This document shows, piece after piece, positions 17,051-25,707 of a DNA stretch of 64,000 nucleotides. The number at the start of each line of letters is the position of its first letter. The stretch's first letter is position 1. Location of the stretch: the NCBI GenBank assembly GCA_964515195.1, contig CAZETK010000005.1:21692-85691 (forward strand), given 5' to 3'. The translations under genes were made by a program, and so were the position numbers. This DNA is from Ga0074139 sp964515195. GTDB taxonomy: Bacteria > Bdellovibrionota > Bdellovibrionia > Bdellovibrionales > Bdellovibrionaceae. The notes under the pieces were generated by a model, which ran no database searches, was not told where the DNA came from, and worked only from the letters and a program-made list of their open reading frames with translations.

Positions 17051-18964
17051 GTGAAAGTTGTCGTATTTTTTATTTCCCACCTAATCTGCGTATTGGCAAC
17101 GGCTCTGACGGTAGCAGATGTCCGTCGTGACCCATCTATGTTAATGACATCTTCAAATCGAGAGATCGAGATTCTTTCGGGTCAGCTAACGGGAAGCGCA
17201 AAAATCAAAATGCAGAACTTCTATAAAATCAGAGGTCAGCTGGAAGCATGCTTTCTTCATCAGTCGGATTCCCGCGGGCTGAGGCAATCGCTTTTGTCAG
17301 GCTCAATTTCAGATCCCTGTCTGGCTTCCGTCTTCGGTCTTAAAAATTTGCAGCAAGTCGCGGAAGACTTCGGTGACCTGGCCCAGGCTACAAGTTTTGC
17401 CGCCGTGAAAAAATTTGTTGAAGCTCGTACGATCTCGAACGCGGCTCGATCCATCTATGACTATCGGTCTCAGTTCGAAGGTGCAAGGCCGTTACCGAAG
17501 TTGACGGATGGTAAAGCCCTGAATGCGCTTGCTCAAGAAAGCTGCAAGGGCTGTTCAAAGTCTCAATTGGAAAGTTTCAAAAAATACTATGTGGCGTATG
17601 CCAAGGCCAATCCGATTCAAGAAACTCAATATACGATGAGCAATCTCGCTCACTTGCAGAATCAAACTCTTGAAGGTTTAAATCAAAGACTTGCTGAAAT
17701 GGAAGAGGCCAAGAACTTAGGAAGTGAAGAGAAATTCAACGCTGCCTACACTCGATATCTCGAAGATTACCAACGATTCACTAGTACTCCGGCAGGGGGG
17801 CTATTTTTAACTCACCATATGCGGGGATTGACAGGGTCAATCGTGACTCCTGAGGATGCTTCTAAAAAGTTTCTGATAGCGAGAAAGATTGAATTCCCTA
17901 GACACAAACTACTCGATACAAGAGTTTCGTGTCGCCGTGCTCTATCTTGTTCAGCGCGCTCGGATTATCAAATTAAAAAGGCCCTTCACGAGGTGGAGAC
18001 AAAGATACAGGATTACACTCGGGATGTATTAGATGCCAATTCGTTTCAGGAACTTTTAAAAACCAATCCAGTCTTGGCGGGGCAATTGCTGGTCGTGAAT
18101 CCTAACCTAATGAACGAGGTTTGTGCAGCCGCCCAGGATATCATGAGAACGGATGAAAGAAATCACCAAGTTTTAAATCAGGTAGATTCCTTTATTGGGG
18201 CTGTTGACATGGCCTCAATGGCTTTGCTGGCCAGCGGAGTGGGAAGCGTTGGCGCGGTAGTCGGGAAAGCGGGTGTACTGGCTTTGAAAGCCGGAGTGTC
18301 GGTGGCTAGAAGTCGAGTTGTGAGTTCTGTTGCAACTTCGGCGGGAAGAAGCCAGTTAATTCAAGTGGCGGGTCAAGCCCGCGTACTCGGTACAAACACA
18401 ACTGTTTCTCAATTGATGTCTCGTACAGCAGTTGTCGGAGCTATTTCTGAAGTAGGACATATCGGATCAGATGGAGCGAAGCTTCGTCAGATTAGCGGAC
18501 AATCCAGTATGTTGATGGCAAGCCGCATGGCCCGCGCTACCAACGATCTGGATGTGAAAAGGCTGAGTGAATTGGAATCTGAATGGCAGCAGTCTTTTGA
18601 CAATTTGAAAACAGCAAGTCTTGTGAATGCCATCCCTTTAGCCCATGGTTTTATGAAGGTGCGCTCTTCGCAGTTTGTGCAAGGTTTGCTGGGACGTTCG
18701 AAATCTCTTCAAAGCGAGCTGGCCTATGATAAGCGGCTTCAATCTTTAGTCAGTGATTTAGGCGGAGATACACTAAAAGTTGTGGATGGTCTTTTAGCTA
18801 GCAAAAAAATCAATGCGGATGGACTCACGGCCGCTTTAGCTGTCGCTGCAAAGTCTGAAAAAGATATGCAGTTGCTTAAGAATGGTCTGAGTGGAAAGAA
18901 TCCCGCTGACTTTCTTGAAAAGTTCGCTAAGTCAGGAGAAGGAGCCCTTGCATGCGCTATCTAG
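17051..18964 (+). CDS. Secreted hypothetical protein, about 637 aa
   Basis: Not recognised. The best start is GTG at 17051, which gives the signal peptide MKVVVFFISHLICVLATALTVA; GGGGG lies directly before it, closer than ideal. An in-frame TTG at 16952 would add a 33-residue N-terminus with a poor ribosome site. The mature protein is largely helical and polar, with cysteines in a CKGC pair (about residue 155) and SCRRALSC (about 300). An Ala/Gly/Val-rich hydrophobic helix pair (about 380-420, SMALLASGVGSVGAVVGKAGVLAL) could insert in or touch a membrane. The end overlaps the next gene by 13 nt, and the two look like partners of one exported system. Confidence 0.7.
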   Translation: MKVVVFFISHLICVLATALTVADVRRDPSMLMTSSNREIEILSGQLTGSAKIKMQNFYKIRGQLEACFLHQSDSRGLRQSLLSGSISDPCLASVFGLKNLQQVAEDFGDLAQATSFAAVKKFVEARTISNAARSIYDYRSQFEGARPLPKLTDGKALNALAQESCKGCSKSQLESFKKYYVAYAKANPIQETQYTMSNLAHLQNQTLEGLNQRLAEMEEAKNLGSEEKFNAAYTRYLEDYQRFTSTPAGGLFLTHHMRGLTGSIVTPEDASKKFLIARKIEFPRHKLLDTRVSCRRALSCSARSDYQIKKALHEVETKIQDYTRDVLDANSFQELLKTNPVLAGQLLVVNPNLMNEVCAAAQDIMRTDERNHQVLNQVDSFIGAVDMASMALLASGVGSVGAVVGKAGVLALKAGVSVARSRVVSSVATSAGRSQLIQVAGQARVLGTNTTVSQLMSRTAVVGAISEVGHIGSDGAKLRQISGQSSMLMASRMARATNDLDVKRLSELESEWQQSFDNLKTASLVNAIPLAHGFMKVRSSQFVQGLLGRSKSLQSELAYDKRLQSLVSDLGGDTLKVVDGLLASKKINADGLTAALAVAAKSEKDMQLLKNGLSGKNPADFLEKFAKSGEGALACAI

Positions 18965-20487
18965 CGAAGCCCTTCATTTTGTTGATGGCAGTAATGGGAT
19001 TGTCCTTATGGAGCCACGCGAACTCAAAATGTGGCGATGTCGTCGGTCAGGTTGAAAGTGTGCTGCGAGATTACGGGAGCCATCAGCCCATTTCTACGAC
19101 TCCAATGGCGCAAGTGGGGGCGGCTGATTCTGTGGTTAATAAAAGCGATGCTTTAAAGAGTTTTGGTGTTGCTAGCCGAAATGTGCCTGATAGCCTTGAT
19201 GACCTTCAATCCTACACACGCAATATCCCTCAAGATGTCGCCTTTTTAGAGGCTCGCGCAGGCCGTGCTCTTAAGGACTCAACAACTCGGGCCCAAGCGC
19301 AGAATGCAATTGATGCAAAACTGGATGAAGTGAATCGAGCACTTACAAAAATTAGCGACCATTCTGGTGCGAGCGTGAGTGAGCTGCATAAAGCTAAGTC
19401 GGATCTATTAAAGTTAAAGATGTTGGAAGGGCGATCCCTTCAGGATCTGAAAGTCGAAGAGCTTTTAGATATCCAAAAGGAATTAGCCAAACGGATGCAC
19501 GAGGGTGGTGCACGCCCCCTTTCGTCTATACCAGAAAATGTGAAAGTTGAAGCCTCACTTAAGAGTGCTGTCGAGGCTGAGTTAAAAAAGCGGCCAGATT
19601 ACTTAAAGATTGAGAATCAAAAACTTGAAGCGGCCGGGACTGAATTTCGACAACATCAGCGTCAGGCTGAGATCAACTTTCGTGATAGAGCTGGAACTCC
19701 GGCGGCTAAGGTATTAAGTGATACCGAGAAAACGAAAATTGAAGCCTACGTCAAAAAACTGCAAAATGATCCCACGGGTCTTACGCGCGCCGAAGTGGAT
19801 GAGCTTCAGCAGATTCAAAAAAGTATTTCCGAAAAACAAAAGTGGAGAGGTGGAAGCTATACCGGAATGACTTCAACGGACGTAACGGTGGCGAATAATT
19901 TGGATCAGGCATTAAATCAGGCCTCGCACAGACTTAATGAAGGAAGCGTGGAGGTTCTAAATCTTGCCAAGAGGCAGGGGAGAGCTATTCAACCGGTAAA
20001 AATGGATAATTTCGGTACCGATGCTTTTGGTCGACATACGGGGAGTGCTCGGCTTTCGACTCAGGCTGAAAGGAAAGCCCAGATGGGCACCGCCCGCACT
20101 GCGATTCAAGAACTAGAGAGTGCGGGGACAAGACCCTCAGGCAATATTCAGGAGATTGCGGTCTTTCACCCAGTAGTCCGGGAAAGGGCCACTGTGAATA
20201 ATATTAGTTCATCACTGTCACGTGTGGGAGTTCAGGCGGATGAGATCCGCGCCGCGAATGTGGTTTCAACCTTAAATGCGGGAGATGTGGACGGGGCGCT
20301 GGTGGATTTCCGAAAAGCCCAGGACTTTTTACGGCAAGTTCGTGAAGCCAGTCGATCCGGAGAGCTTCAACAGGCAACACAGACACTGACGGACATGGAG
20401 CGCCGATCCCTAAATCAACTGATTGAAACGATGGAGGCCCATCAACGAAGTTATGTGCCATCCCACCTTAGAAATTTGCGGAATTAA
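18952..20487 (+). CDS. Secreted coiled-coil hypothetical protein, 511 aa
   Basis: Not recognised. Signal peptide MRYLAKPFILLMAVMGLSLWSHA, then one Cys and a long, almost wholly helical, Gln/Lys/Glu/Arg-rich body with heptad-like patterns (for example residues 100-180 and 200-290). Coiled-coil or rod-like structure is likely. The start ATG follows GGAGAAGGAG and lies inside the end of the preceding gene, so translation is coupled. No enzyme motif is seen. A structural or scaffold role outside the cytoplasm is a guess only. Confidence 0.68.
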   Translation: MRYLAKPFILLMAVMGLSLWSHANSKCGDVVGQVESVLRDYGSHQPISTTPMAQVGAADSVVNKSDALKSFGVASRNVPDSLDDLQSYTRNIPQDVAFLEARAGRALKDSTTRAQAQNAIDAKLDEVNRALTKISDHSGASVSELHKAKSDLLKLKMLEGRSLQDLKVEELLDIQKELAKRMHEGGARPLSSIPENVKVEASLKSAVEAELKKRPDYLKIENQKLEAAGTEFRQHQRQAEINFRDRAGTPAAKVLSDTEKTKIEAYVKKLQNDPTGLTRAEVDELQQIQKSISEKQKWRGGSYTGMTSTDVTVANNLDQALNQASHRLNEGSVEVLNLAKRQGRAIQPVKMDNFGTDAFGRHTGSARLSTQAERKAQMGTARTAIQELESAGTRPSGNIQEIAVFHPVVRERATVNNISSSLSRVGVQADEIRAANVVSTLNAGDVDGALVDFRKAQDFLRQVREASRSGELQQATQTLTDMERRSLNQLIETMEAHQRSYVPSHLRNLRN

Positions 20488-20654
20488 GGTGCGCTATTCT
20501 CCCTCGTGTTAGACTGTAATTCGAAAACATTTTTAAAAAAGATCTGTTAAATAACGCAATATATAATAAAATTTAAGATTCTTAAAATTTCATTTGATTG
20601 AAAGCTTAAGGCCTGAATAGCCTGAAGGCGACTAATCTCCATGGAGGGGGCAAC

Positions 20655-21092
20655 ATGAAATCATCCTATTCGCAGTTGATGCAGACTCAGTATTTTCATC
20701 CTGCCTTTAATTCCGCGATTTATGACGGCCCACTCAGGCTGTACTTTGCACAATTTCATGAATCTTTAGCTCTTAAGATTTACTTTCTGACGCAACAGAG
20801 ATTAGGGGAAGTCTTTAGCCGAGCTAAAGAGGTTTCTCGGAAAACTGGATCTACAGTTTTGATTCTTCTTTATCCATCTGTTGAATTCTTCGACCAGACC
20901 TTTTCAAACGCCAAACATCCCACGACTCGAATTGCCGTAGATCAATTTGAAGAGGATCTTCTTCTAGGTGTTCGCGGCCCCTTTGAAGATGACGAATTTG
21001 AAGCATTTCTCAGTGTTCTCGAGCAGGAAGTGAAAGATTGGGTTGAATTTCATGAGGGATCCTTTAAAGAGCTAGTCAATCTAGAGGGCTAA
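20655..21092 (+). CDS. Cytoplasmic hypothetical protein, 145 aa
   Basis: Not recognised. No signal peptide or membrane span. The N-terminal part alternates aromatic and small residues (YFHPAFNSAIYDGPLRLYFAQFHES). The middle has a hydrophobic strand (GSTVLILLYPSVEFF). The C-terminus is acidic and helical (EDDEFEAFLSVLEQEVKDWVEF). The start follows ATGGAGGGGG at good spacing. Upstream, a TATAAT at 20562-20567 could be a -10 element, but no matching -35 is seen. The next gene, a prepilin-like peptide, begins 7 nt after its stop, so the two probably share a transcript. Confidence 0.62.
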   Translation: MKSSYSQLMQTQYFHPAFNSAIYDGPLRLYFAQFHESLALKIYFLTQQRLGEVFSRAKEVSRKTGSTVLILLYPSVEFFDQTFSNAKHPTTRIAVDQFEEDLLLGVRGPFEDDEFEAFLSVLEQEVKDWVEFHEGSFKELVNLEG

Positions 21093-21099
21093 GCCAAAC

Positions 21100-21294
21100 A
21101 TGTCTTTGCAAATCGTCAAAAAAAATAAGGGACAGGTGGCCATCGAATATGTCCTTCTTATCGTTATTATCTCGGTTCTTGGTTCCGTTATTCTTCGCTC
21201 CTTTGTGTCTCGCAACGCCGACGAACCCGGGATCATCGTTGCGAAGTGGAATAATCTCCTCAAAACAGTTGCCGAAGACAACCCAGAAGAATAA
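21100..21294 (+). CDS. Small class III prepilin-like membrane peptide, 64 aa
   Basis: The N-terminus KKNKGQVAIEYVLLIVIISV has the layout of a prepilin: a basic leader, Gly before the cut, then Gln and a hydrophobic helix with Glu at +5. This resembles Flp-type and archaeal class III prepilins more than classical type IV pilins. The hydrophobic helix runs to about residue 32, followed by a short polar C-terminus (ADEPGIIVAKWNNLLKTVAEDNPEE). It probably sits in the inner membrane or joins a thin fibre after processing by a prepilin peptidase, which is not in this window. It lies between the 145-residue hypothetical gene and msrA. Confidence 0.6.
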   Translation: MSLQIVKKNKGQVAIEYVLLIVIISVLGSVILRSFVSRNADEPGIIVAKWNNLLKTVAEDNPEE

Positions 21295-21304
21295 GAAATC
21301 ATCT

Positions 21305-21843
21305 ATGGGAAAAGAAACTGCGGTTTTGGCCGGTGGCTGTTTTTGGGGTGTGGAAGATTTAATTCGAAAAATTCCGGGGTTTTGGAATCCGGATGGGGCG
21401 TTTGGGGGCGGGAAGTGGTTGATGCCCTTTTNNNNNNNNNNTATAGCGGCGGGACTGTTGATAATCCCATTTACACGATTGTCAGCACCGGTACCACAGG
21501 ACATGCTGAGTCCGTTAAAATTGAATTTGATCCTACAAAGCTGAGCTTTGAGCGATTACTCGAACATTTTTTTAAACTTCATGACCCTACAACTCCCAAC
21601 CAGCAGGGCAATGACAAAGGGACTCAGTATCGCTCTGTGATCTTTTACATGAATGAAAAGCAGAAAGAAATTGCCCAGGCCATGATTGAGCGGGTGAACA
21701 AATCCGAAGCTTGGAAAAAGCCTGTGGTCACTGAAGTGATCCCCTTTGCCAAGTTTTACTCGGCTGAAGATTATCACCAAGATTATCTGGTGAAAAATCC
21801 TTCAGGGTATACTTGTCATTACTACCGAGATATCAATTTTTAA
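21305..21843 (+). CDS. msrA: Peptide methionine sulfoxide reductase A, disrupted by assembly gap
   Basis: Reduces methionine-S-sulfoxide in proteins. The start ATG 21305 gives METAVLAGGCFWG-like sequence (GKETAVLAGGCFWGVEDLIRKIPG) with the catalytic Cys in GGCFWG. Just after IPG the frame changes, and ten Ns follow at 21432-21441. After the gap the right frame resumes (YSGGTVDNPIY, GTTGHAESVKIEFDP, GNDKGTQYRSVIFY) and ends normally with TCHYYRDINF. The last bases before the gap look like an error-filled copy of the first bases after it. The break is therefore most likely an assembly artefact and the real gene intact. It converges on hisS. Confidence 0.85.
21432..21441. other. Assembly gap (10 N)
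   Basis: Ten ambiguous bases inside msrA. The left flank (GGCGGGAAGTGGTTGATGCC) is a degraded match to the right flank (GGCGGGACTGTTGATAATCC). The two contig ends probably overlap instead of flanking missing sequence. Confidence 0.9.
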
Positions 21844-21870
21844 AATTGAGAGTTTCGGTTGTCATAGCCT

Positions 21871-23115
21871 CTAAAACAGTTGATTCAAGAATTCATTGAG
21901 ATGGAAAACTTTTTGTTCTCCCGTCTTCAAGTTTTTGGTCGTCACGGATTCGGCCTGGGCTTCGGTGGAGCCTATGATCAAGGCGTATTGAGCCCCCAAT
22001 GCCGCCGCCTTTTTCATTTTCTTTCCGACGTTTCCATTCCATAGGATTTCACAACTTTGGCCTTTCTGTCGGATCTGTTGGGCGACTTGAAGAGCCCATA
22101 GCTCTCCTGCCTCGTCTGCGGGAATCACCGCCGCTGTTAAAGTTACGTTTGGGATTTTTTCGGGAGCCAAAAGTTCAGCAAGCCTTTCAATGCCAGCCGC
22201 CCAGCCCACACCTGGTGTAGAGGGACCGCCCATCATTTGAATCAGCCCGTCGTAGCGACCGCCGGCCAGCACTGTTCCTTGTGCCCCCAGTTGATCTGTT
22301 ACAAACTCAAAGACGGTGTGATTGTAGTAATCAATTCCTCGCACCAACTTAGAATCTAACTCGAAGGCAATGCCTGATTTTTCAAGGCCGCTTAGGACTT
22401 TGTCGAAAAAAGCTTTCGACTCTGGATTCAAAGAATCTTCCATCTTCGGGCAACTCTTTATGATTTCTCGATCCTTGGCATCTTTTGAATCCAAGATACG
22501 CAAAGGGTTTTTTTCCAGTCGCATCTGGCTGTCGGGTGATAAATCCTCTTTGTAGTTAGTAAAATATTGAACCAGTTTTTCTCGATAAGCCTGGCGTGAA
22601 CCGGAGTCTCCTAAGGTGTTAATCAAAAGCTTACATGAATCCATCAAGCCCAGTTGATCTAAAAACAGGAAGGCCAGTTGAATGACTTCAACATCACTAA
22701 AGGGAGTGTCGTATCCCAAGCACTCCACTCCGATCTGGTGGAACTGGCGATAACGACCTTTCTGAGGTCTTTCATAGCGAAACATCGGACCTGAGTAATA
22801 CAGCTTCAAGGGGAGCTTTTGGGCTAGGCCTTCGGAAATAAAGGCGCGGGCGATTCCCGCGGTCCCTTCGGGGCGAAGAGTGATGGAGTCGCCGCCTCGG
22901 TCTAAAAAGGTATAGGTTTCTTTATGAACCATATCGGAAGCTTCGCCAAGGGTTCGGTGAAAAACTTCAGACATCTCAAAGATGGGAGTGTCAATTTCAC
23001 CGTATCCAAAATTATGGGCCAGGGTCCAAGCTGTATTTTCAATCCAGCGGAAACGTAAGGATAATTCGGGCAATAGATCTTGCGTTCCGCGTACTCGCTG
23101 TAATGATTTGCTCAT
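21871..23115 (-). CDS. hisS: Histidyl-tRNA synthetase
   Basis: Charges tRNA-His. 414 residues from ATG at 23115 (MSKSLQRVRGTQDLLPE), which follows GAGGAG; a longer in-frame version would add 34 residues unlike the family. Class II marks are visible. RGTQD is at the N-terminus. Motif 2 lies around FRYERPQKGRYRQFHQIG. The His-specific LVRGIDYYNHTVFEF is the HisA signature. Motif 3 is AAGIERL. A C-terminal anticodon-binding domain follows (ALIIGSTEA). Convergent with msrA, divergent from the DUF3299 operon. Confidence 0.96.
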   Translation of the reverse strand: MSKSLQRVRGTQDLLPELSLRFRWIENTAWTLAHNFGYGEIDTPIFEMSEVFHRTLGEASDMVHKETYTFLDRGGDSITLRPEGTAGIARAFISEGLAQKLPLKLYYSGPMFRYERPQKGRYRQFHQIGVECLGYDTPFSDVEVIQLAFLFLDQLGLMDSCKLLINTLGDSGSRQAYREKLVQYFTNYKEDLSPDSQMRLEKNPLRILDSKDAKDREIIKSCPKMEDSLNPESKAFFDKVLSGLEKSGIAFELDSKLVRGIDYYNHTVFEFVTDQLGAQGTVLAGGRYDGLIQMMGGPSTPGVGWAAGIERLAELLAPEKIPNVTLTAAVIPADEAGELWALQVAQQIRQKGQSCEILWNGNVGKKMKKAAALGAQYALIIGSTEAQAESVTTKNLKTGEQKVFHLNEFLNQLF

Positions 23116-23201
23116 GGGGCTCCTCACATGACATTTTGAAAAATAGCATAGCGCAGGCTTAGTCACAAGTTGCCTTTTTCGTGGGGACTTAAGATGATCG
23201 G

Positions 23202-23651
23202 ATGATGGGAAAATCATGGATCTTTGTGGTGACGATCGTTGGCGTGTTATTATTGGGTTCAGTTCTTTTTGTGGCGTCTCGGAGTACGCTGCAAGCCACC
23301 GAGATTGATTGGCGTCTGTTGGGAGAACTTGATTACGTGACCGGTTACGCTTCAGAAGATCTTAAAGCCTTTGATAATCAAAAAATCAAAATGCCAGGGT
23401 TTATGGTTCCTCTTGAAGATAATCTTCGTAAAGTCACCGAATTTTTGCTTGTGCCCAATGCCCAAGCTTGTATTCATATGCCACCACCGCCTCCTAATCA
23501 GATGGTTCATGTGCAAATGAAAAGTGGCGGAGTCCCTACAGCCTACGGGCCCATTTGGGTATACGGAAATTTAAAGATAATCACCACCAAATCGGTTTAT
23601 GGAGACTCTTCCTTTGAAATCACCGCTGATGGAATCGAGCCTTACGAGTGA
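23202..23651 (+). CDS. DUF3299 exported protein of a metal-type ABC transport operon
   Basis: 149 residues with an N-terminal membrane or signal segment (WIFVVTIVGVLLLGSVLFVA). The DUF3299 hallmarks are clear: KMPGFMVPLED, EFLLVPNAQACIHMPPPPPNQ and the strand VHVQMKSGG. The Cys-x-His-x-Pro stretch could bind metal. Proteins of this family are encoded with an ATPase and an FtsX-type permease in the zrg zinc-acquisition operons of vibrios. The same three neighbours are present here, but the DUF2796 periplasmic partner is not. The stop overlaps the ATPase start (ATGATG). Function in metal handling is inference from family and context. Confidence 0.8.
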   Translation: MMGKSWIFVVTIVGVLLLGSVLFVASRSTLQATEIDWRLLGELDYVTGYASEDLKAFDNQKIKMPGFMVPLEDNLRKVTEFLLVPNAQACIHMPPPPPNQMVHVQMKSGGVPTAYGPIWVYGNLKIITTKSVYGDSSFEITADGIEPYE

Positions 23652-24322
23652 TGAAAAATTTGATTTCACTTCATAATCTTGAGTTTGGGTATCAATCTTC
23701 GAAACCACTTTTAATAATCCCCCATTGGGAGCTGAAATCGGGTGAAAAGATTTTTTTAGCTGGCCCCAGTGGTAGCGGAAAAACAACCTTTTTAGAAATT
23801 CTCAGTGGAATTTTAGAGCCACAAAAAGGAGAGTATCTTTTTGACGGAAAGAACTTAGTGGGAATGTCTTCCGGCCAGCGGGATCAGATTCGCAAACATC
23901 ACATGAGTCTGATTTTTCAAAACTTCAATCTGATACCCTATCTTAACGTGGAAGAAAATATTTTGTTGCCTTACTGGCTGGGATATTCAGATGGTCGTAA
24001 ACATGACGAACTCAAGTCGAAGGCGCACGAACTTCTGACCCGACTCGGCTTAGGGGGGCATGCTCGATCGTCGGTGACTCAGTTAAGTCATGGGCAGCAG
24101 CAGCGGGTCGCGGCGGTTCGAACGCTTCTGAAGCGTCCTCGATTGATTTTGGCTGATGAGCCCACATCCGCGTTGGATTCCGATGCGCGTGAGAGTTTTT
24201 TAAAGCTGCTTCTCGAAATGGCAACCGAGTGCCAAGCGGCATTAATCTTTGTCAGCCACGATAGAAGTTTTGAAAACCTGTTTCAGCGAACTTGCCATTT
24301 GCGGGATTGGACATCGCCATGA
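23648..24322 (+). CDS. ABC transporter ATP-binding protein (LolD/MacB class)
   Basis: 224 residues. Walker A GPSGSGKTT near residue 40, Q-loop IFQNFNLIP, signature LSHGQQQRVAAVR, Walker B LILADEPTSALD and switch His in FVSHDRS. The signature reads SHGQQ where most relatives have SGGQQ. Powers the FtsX-type permease encoded next. Overlaps both neighbours by ATGA-type junctions, so all three proteins are made from one transcript. Its neighbours suggest a zinc or other divalent-metal role; lipoprotein release or peptide export is the main alternative for this ATPase class. Confidence 0.9.
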   Translation: MMKNLISLHNLEFGYQSSKPLLIIPHWELKSGEKIFLAGPSGSGKTTFLEILSGILEPQKGEYLFDGKNLVGMSSGQRDQIRKHHMSLIFQNFNLIPYLNVEENILLPYWLGYSDGRKHDELKSKAHELLTRLGLGGHARSSVTQLSHGQQQRVAAVRTLLKRPRLILADEPTSALDSDARESFLKLLLEMATECQAALIFVSHDRSFENLFQRTCHLRDWTSP

Positions 24323-25551
24323 AGTTGATGGCAATTGCACTGAAATCTTTATGGAGTCGCCGACTGGCCGTCACATTGACAGCGCTTTGTATCGCTCTTA
24401 GCGTGGCCCTTCTGTTAAGCCTGCAAAGAATTAAAAATGCGTCAGAAGAAAGCTTCACTCAAACCGTCAGCCAAATGGATTTATTAGTAGGGGCGCGAAG
24501 CGGGCAGCTGCAATTGCTTTTATTTACGGTTTTCAATATGGGACAACCGACCCATAATGTTTCCTGGGAATCCTATGAGCATTGGCGTGCCCATCCAGCT
24601 GTGCAATGGACCATACCTTTTTCTTTGGGGGATAGTTTTCAGGGGTTTCGAGTGGTGGGAACCGATGGAAATTTTTTCGAGCATTATCGTTATCAACAAA
24701 CAAGGGCCATCGAATTTTCAGCGGGGCGCGCCTTTCAAGAAGAAGGTGAAATGGTGCTGGGTTATGAAGTTCACCGGGAACTCAAGCTGAAGGTGCATGA
24801 CAAGGCGATCATCACCCACGGGGTTACAAAAGGAACGGGAATTGAAAAGCATGATGAAAACCCTATGGAAATCGTGGGGATTCTTTCTCGCACGGGAACC
24901 ATGTTGGATCACTCTGTGTTTATTTCATTGGAGTCCATGGAGCACCTTCATCATGAAGAAACTGAAAATGATGAAACTCATGAACATGATCATAGACTAA
25001 CGACTCTGACTTCCTTCTTTGTTCGAACTCAAAATCGCATGGACTCTCTTCATCTTCAAAGGGAGATCTCTGAATACAAGGGTGAACCTCTGATGGCTGT
25101 TATTCCCGCAGTGGCCCTTAGCGAACTCTGGAAAAATCTTTCTTTCTTCGAGCGCACTCTGGATTTTATCATTGGGCTTGTCGCCGTTTTTTCTATCATG
25201 ACCCTAATGCTGATGATGTTAGCTTCGATGGAAGCCCGTCGACGAGAAATGGCCTTAATGCGGGCTTTAGGAGCGACTGCGCATTTTCTGATTCTACTTC
25301 TATTTGCGGAAGCTATTATGGTGGGATTAGCCGGAGCCACAGTGGGTTTTGTCTTATCGCGCTTAGGCTTATTCTATTTTGCTGACTCACTTCAAAGCGC
25401 GTTGGGTGTTTCGGTCTCGGTCTGGAGTGTGGATCCGTTGGAAATTTTGTTTATCTTGGCCGTTCTAATAGGATGCGGCTTGGTAAGCTTATTTCCGGGA
25501 TGGAGAGCCAGTCGACAAGCTCTTAAGGATGGATTGACAATAAAAAACTGA
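24319..25551 (+). CDS. FtsX/MacB-type ABC permease with His-rich periplasmic loop
   Basis: 410 residues from ATG 24319, overlapping the ATPase stop as ATGA. Layout of the MacB/FtsX family: one N-terminal membrane span (about residues 15-35), a large periplasmic domain, then three C-terminal spans with the family EARRREMALMRALGA stretch. The periplasmic domain carries six histidines plus many acidic residues within 17 residues (about 209-225, HLHHEETEND... HEHDH). This pattern is typical of zinc- or nickel-binding loops. It supports a metal-related role for the operon, although direction of transport cannot be told from sequence. Confidence 0.88.
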   Translation: MKLMAIALKSLWSRRLAVTLTALCIALSVALLLSLQRIKNASEESFTQTVSQMDLLVGARSGQLQLLLFTVFNMGQPTHNVSWESYEHWRAHPAVQWTIPFSLGDSFQGFRVVGTDGNFFEHYRYQQTRAIEFSAGRAFQEEGEMVLGYEVHRELKLKVHDKAIITHGVTKGTGIEKHDENPMEIVGILSRTGTMLDHSVFISLESMEHLHHEETENDETHEHDHRLTTLTSFFVRTQNRMDSLHLQREISEYKGEPLMAVIPAVALSELWKNLSFFERTLDFIIGLVAVFSIMTLMLMMLASMEARRREMALMRALGATAHFLILLLFAEAIMVGLAGATVGFVLSRLGLFYFADSLQSALGVSVSVWSVDPLEILFILAVLIGCGLVSLFPGWRASRQALKDGLTIKN

Positions 25552-25707
25552 AGAACGAGATGAATCTTTGACTGAGCCGTGTTGCATCATTTGTGACAAC
25601 TTTGATTTTTCACTAAGGCCAGGTGTCAGACTAACACTTGAAAAAAGGCATACATATTGCTTCCAAGTCAATTCGTTACTACAACTTGACACCAAATGGG
25701 GGAATTT

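Noticed and set aside
20562..20567. TATAAT as a promoter -10
   Set aside because: No acceptable -35 at 16-18 nt, and the region is very AT-rich, so chance is likely.
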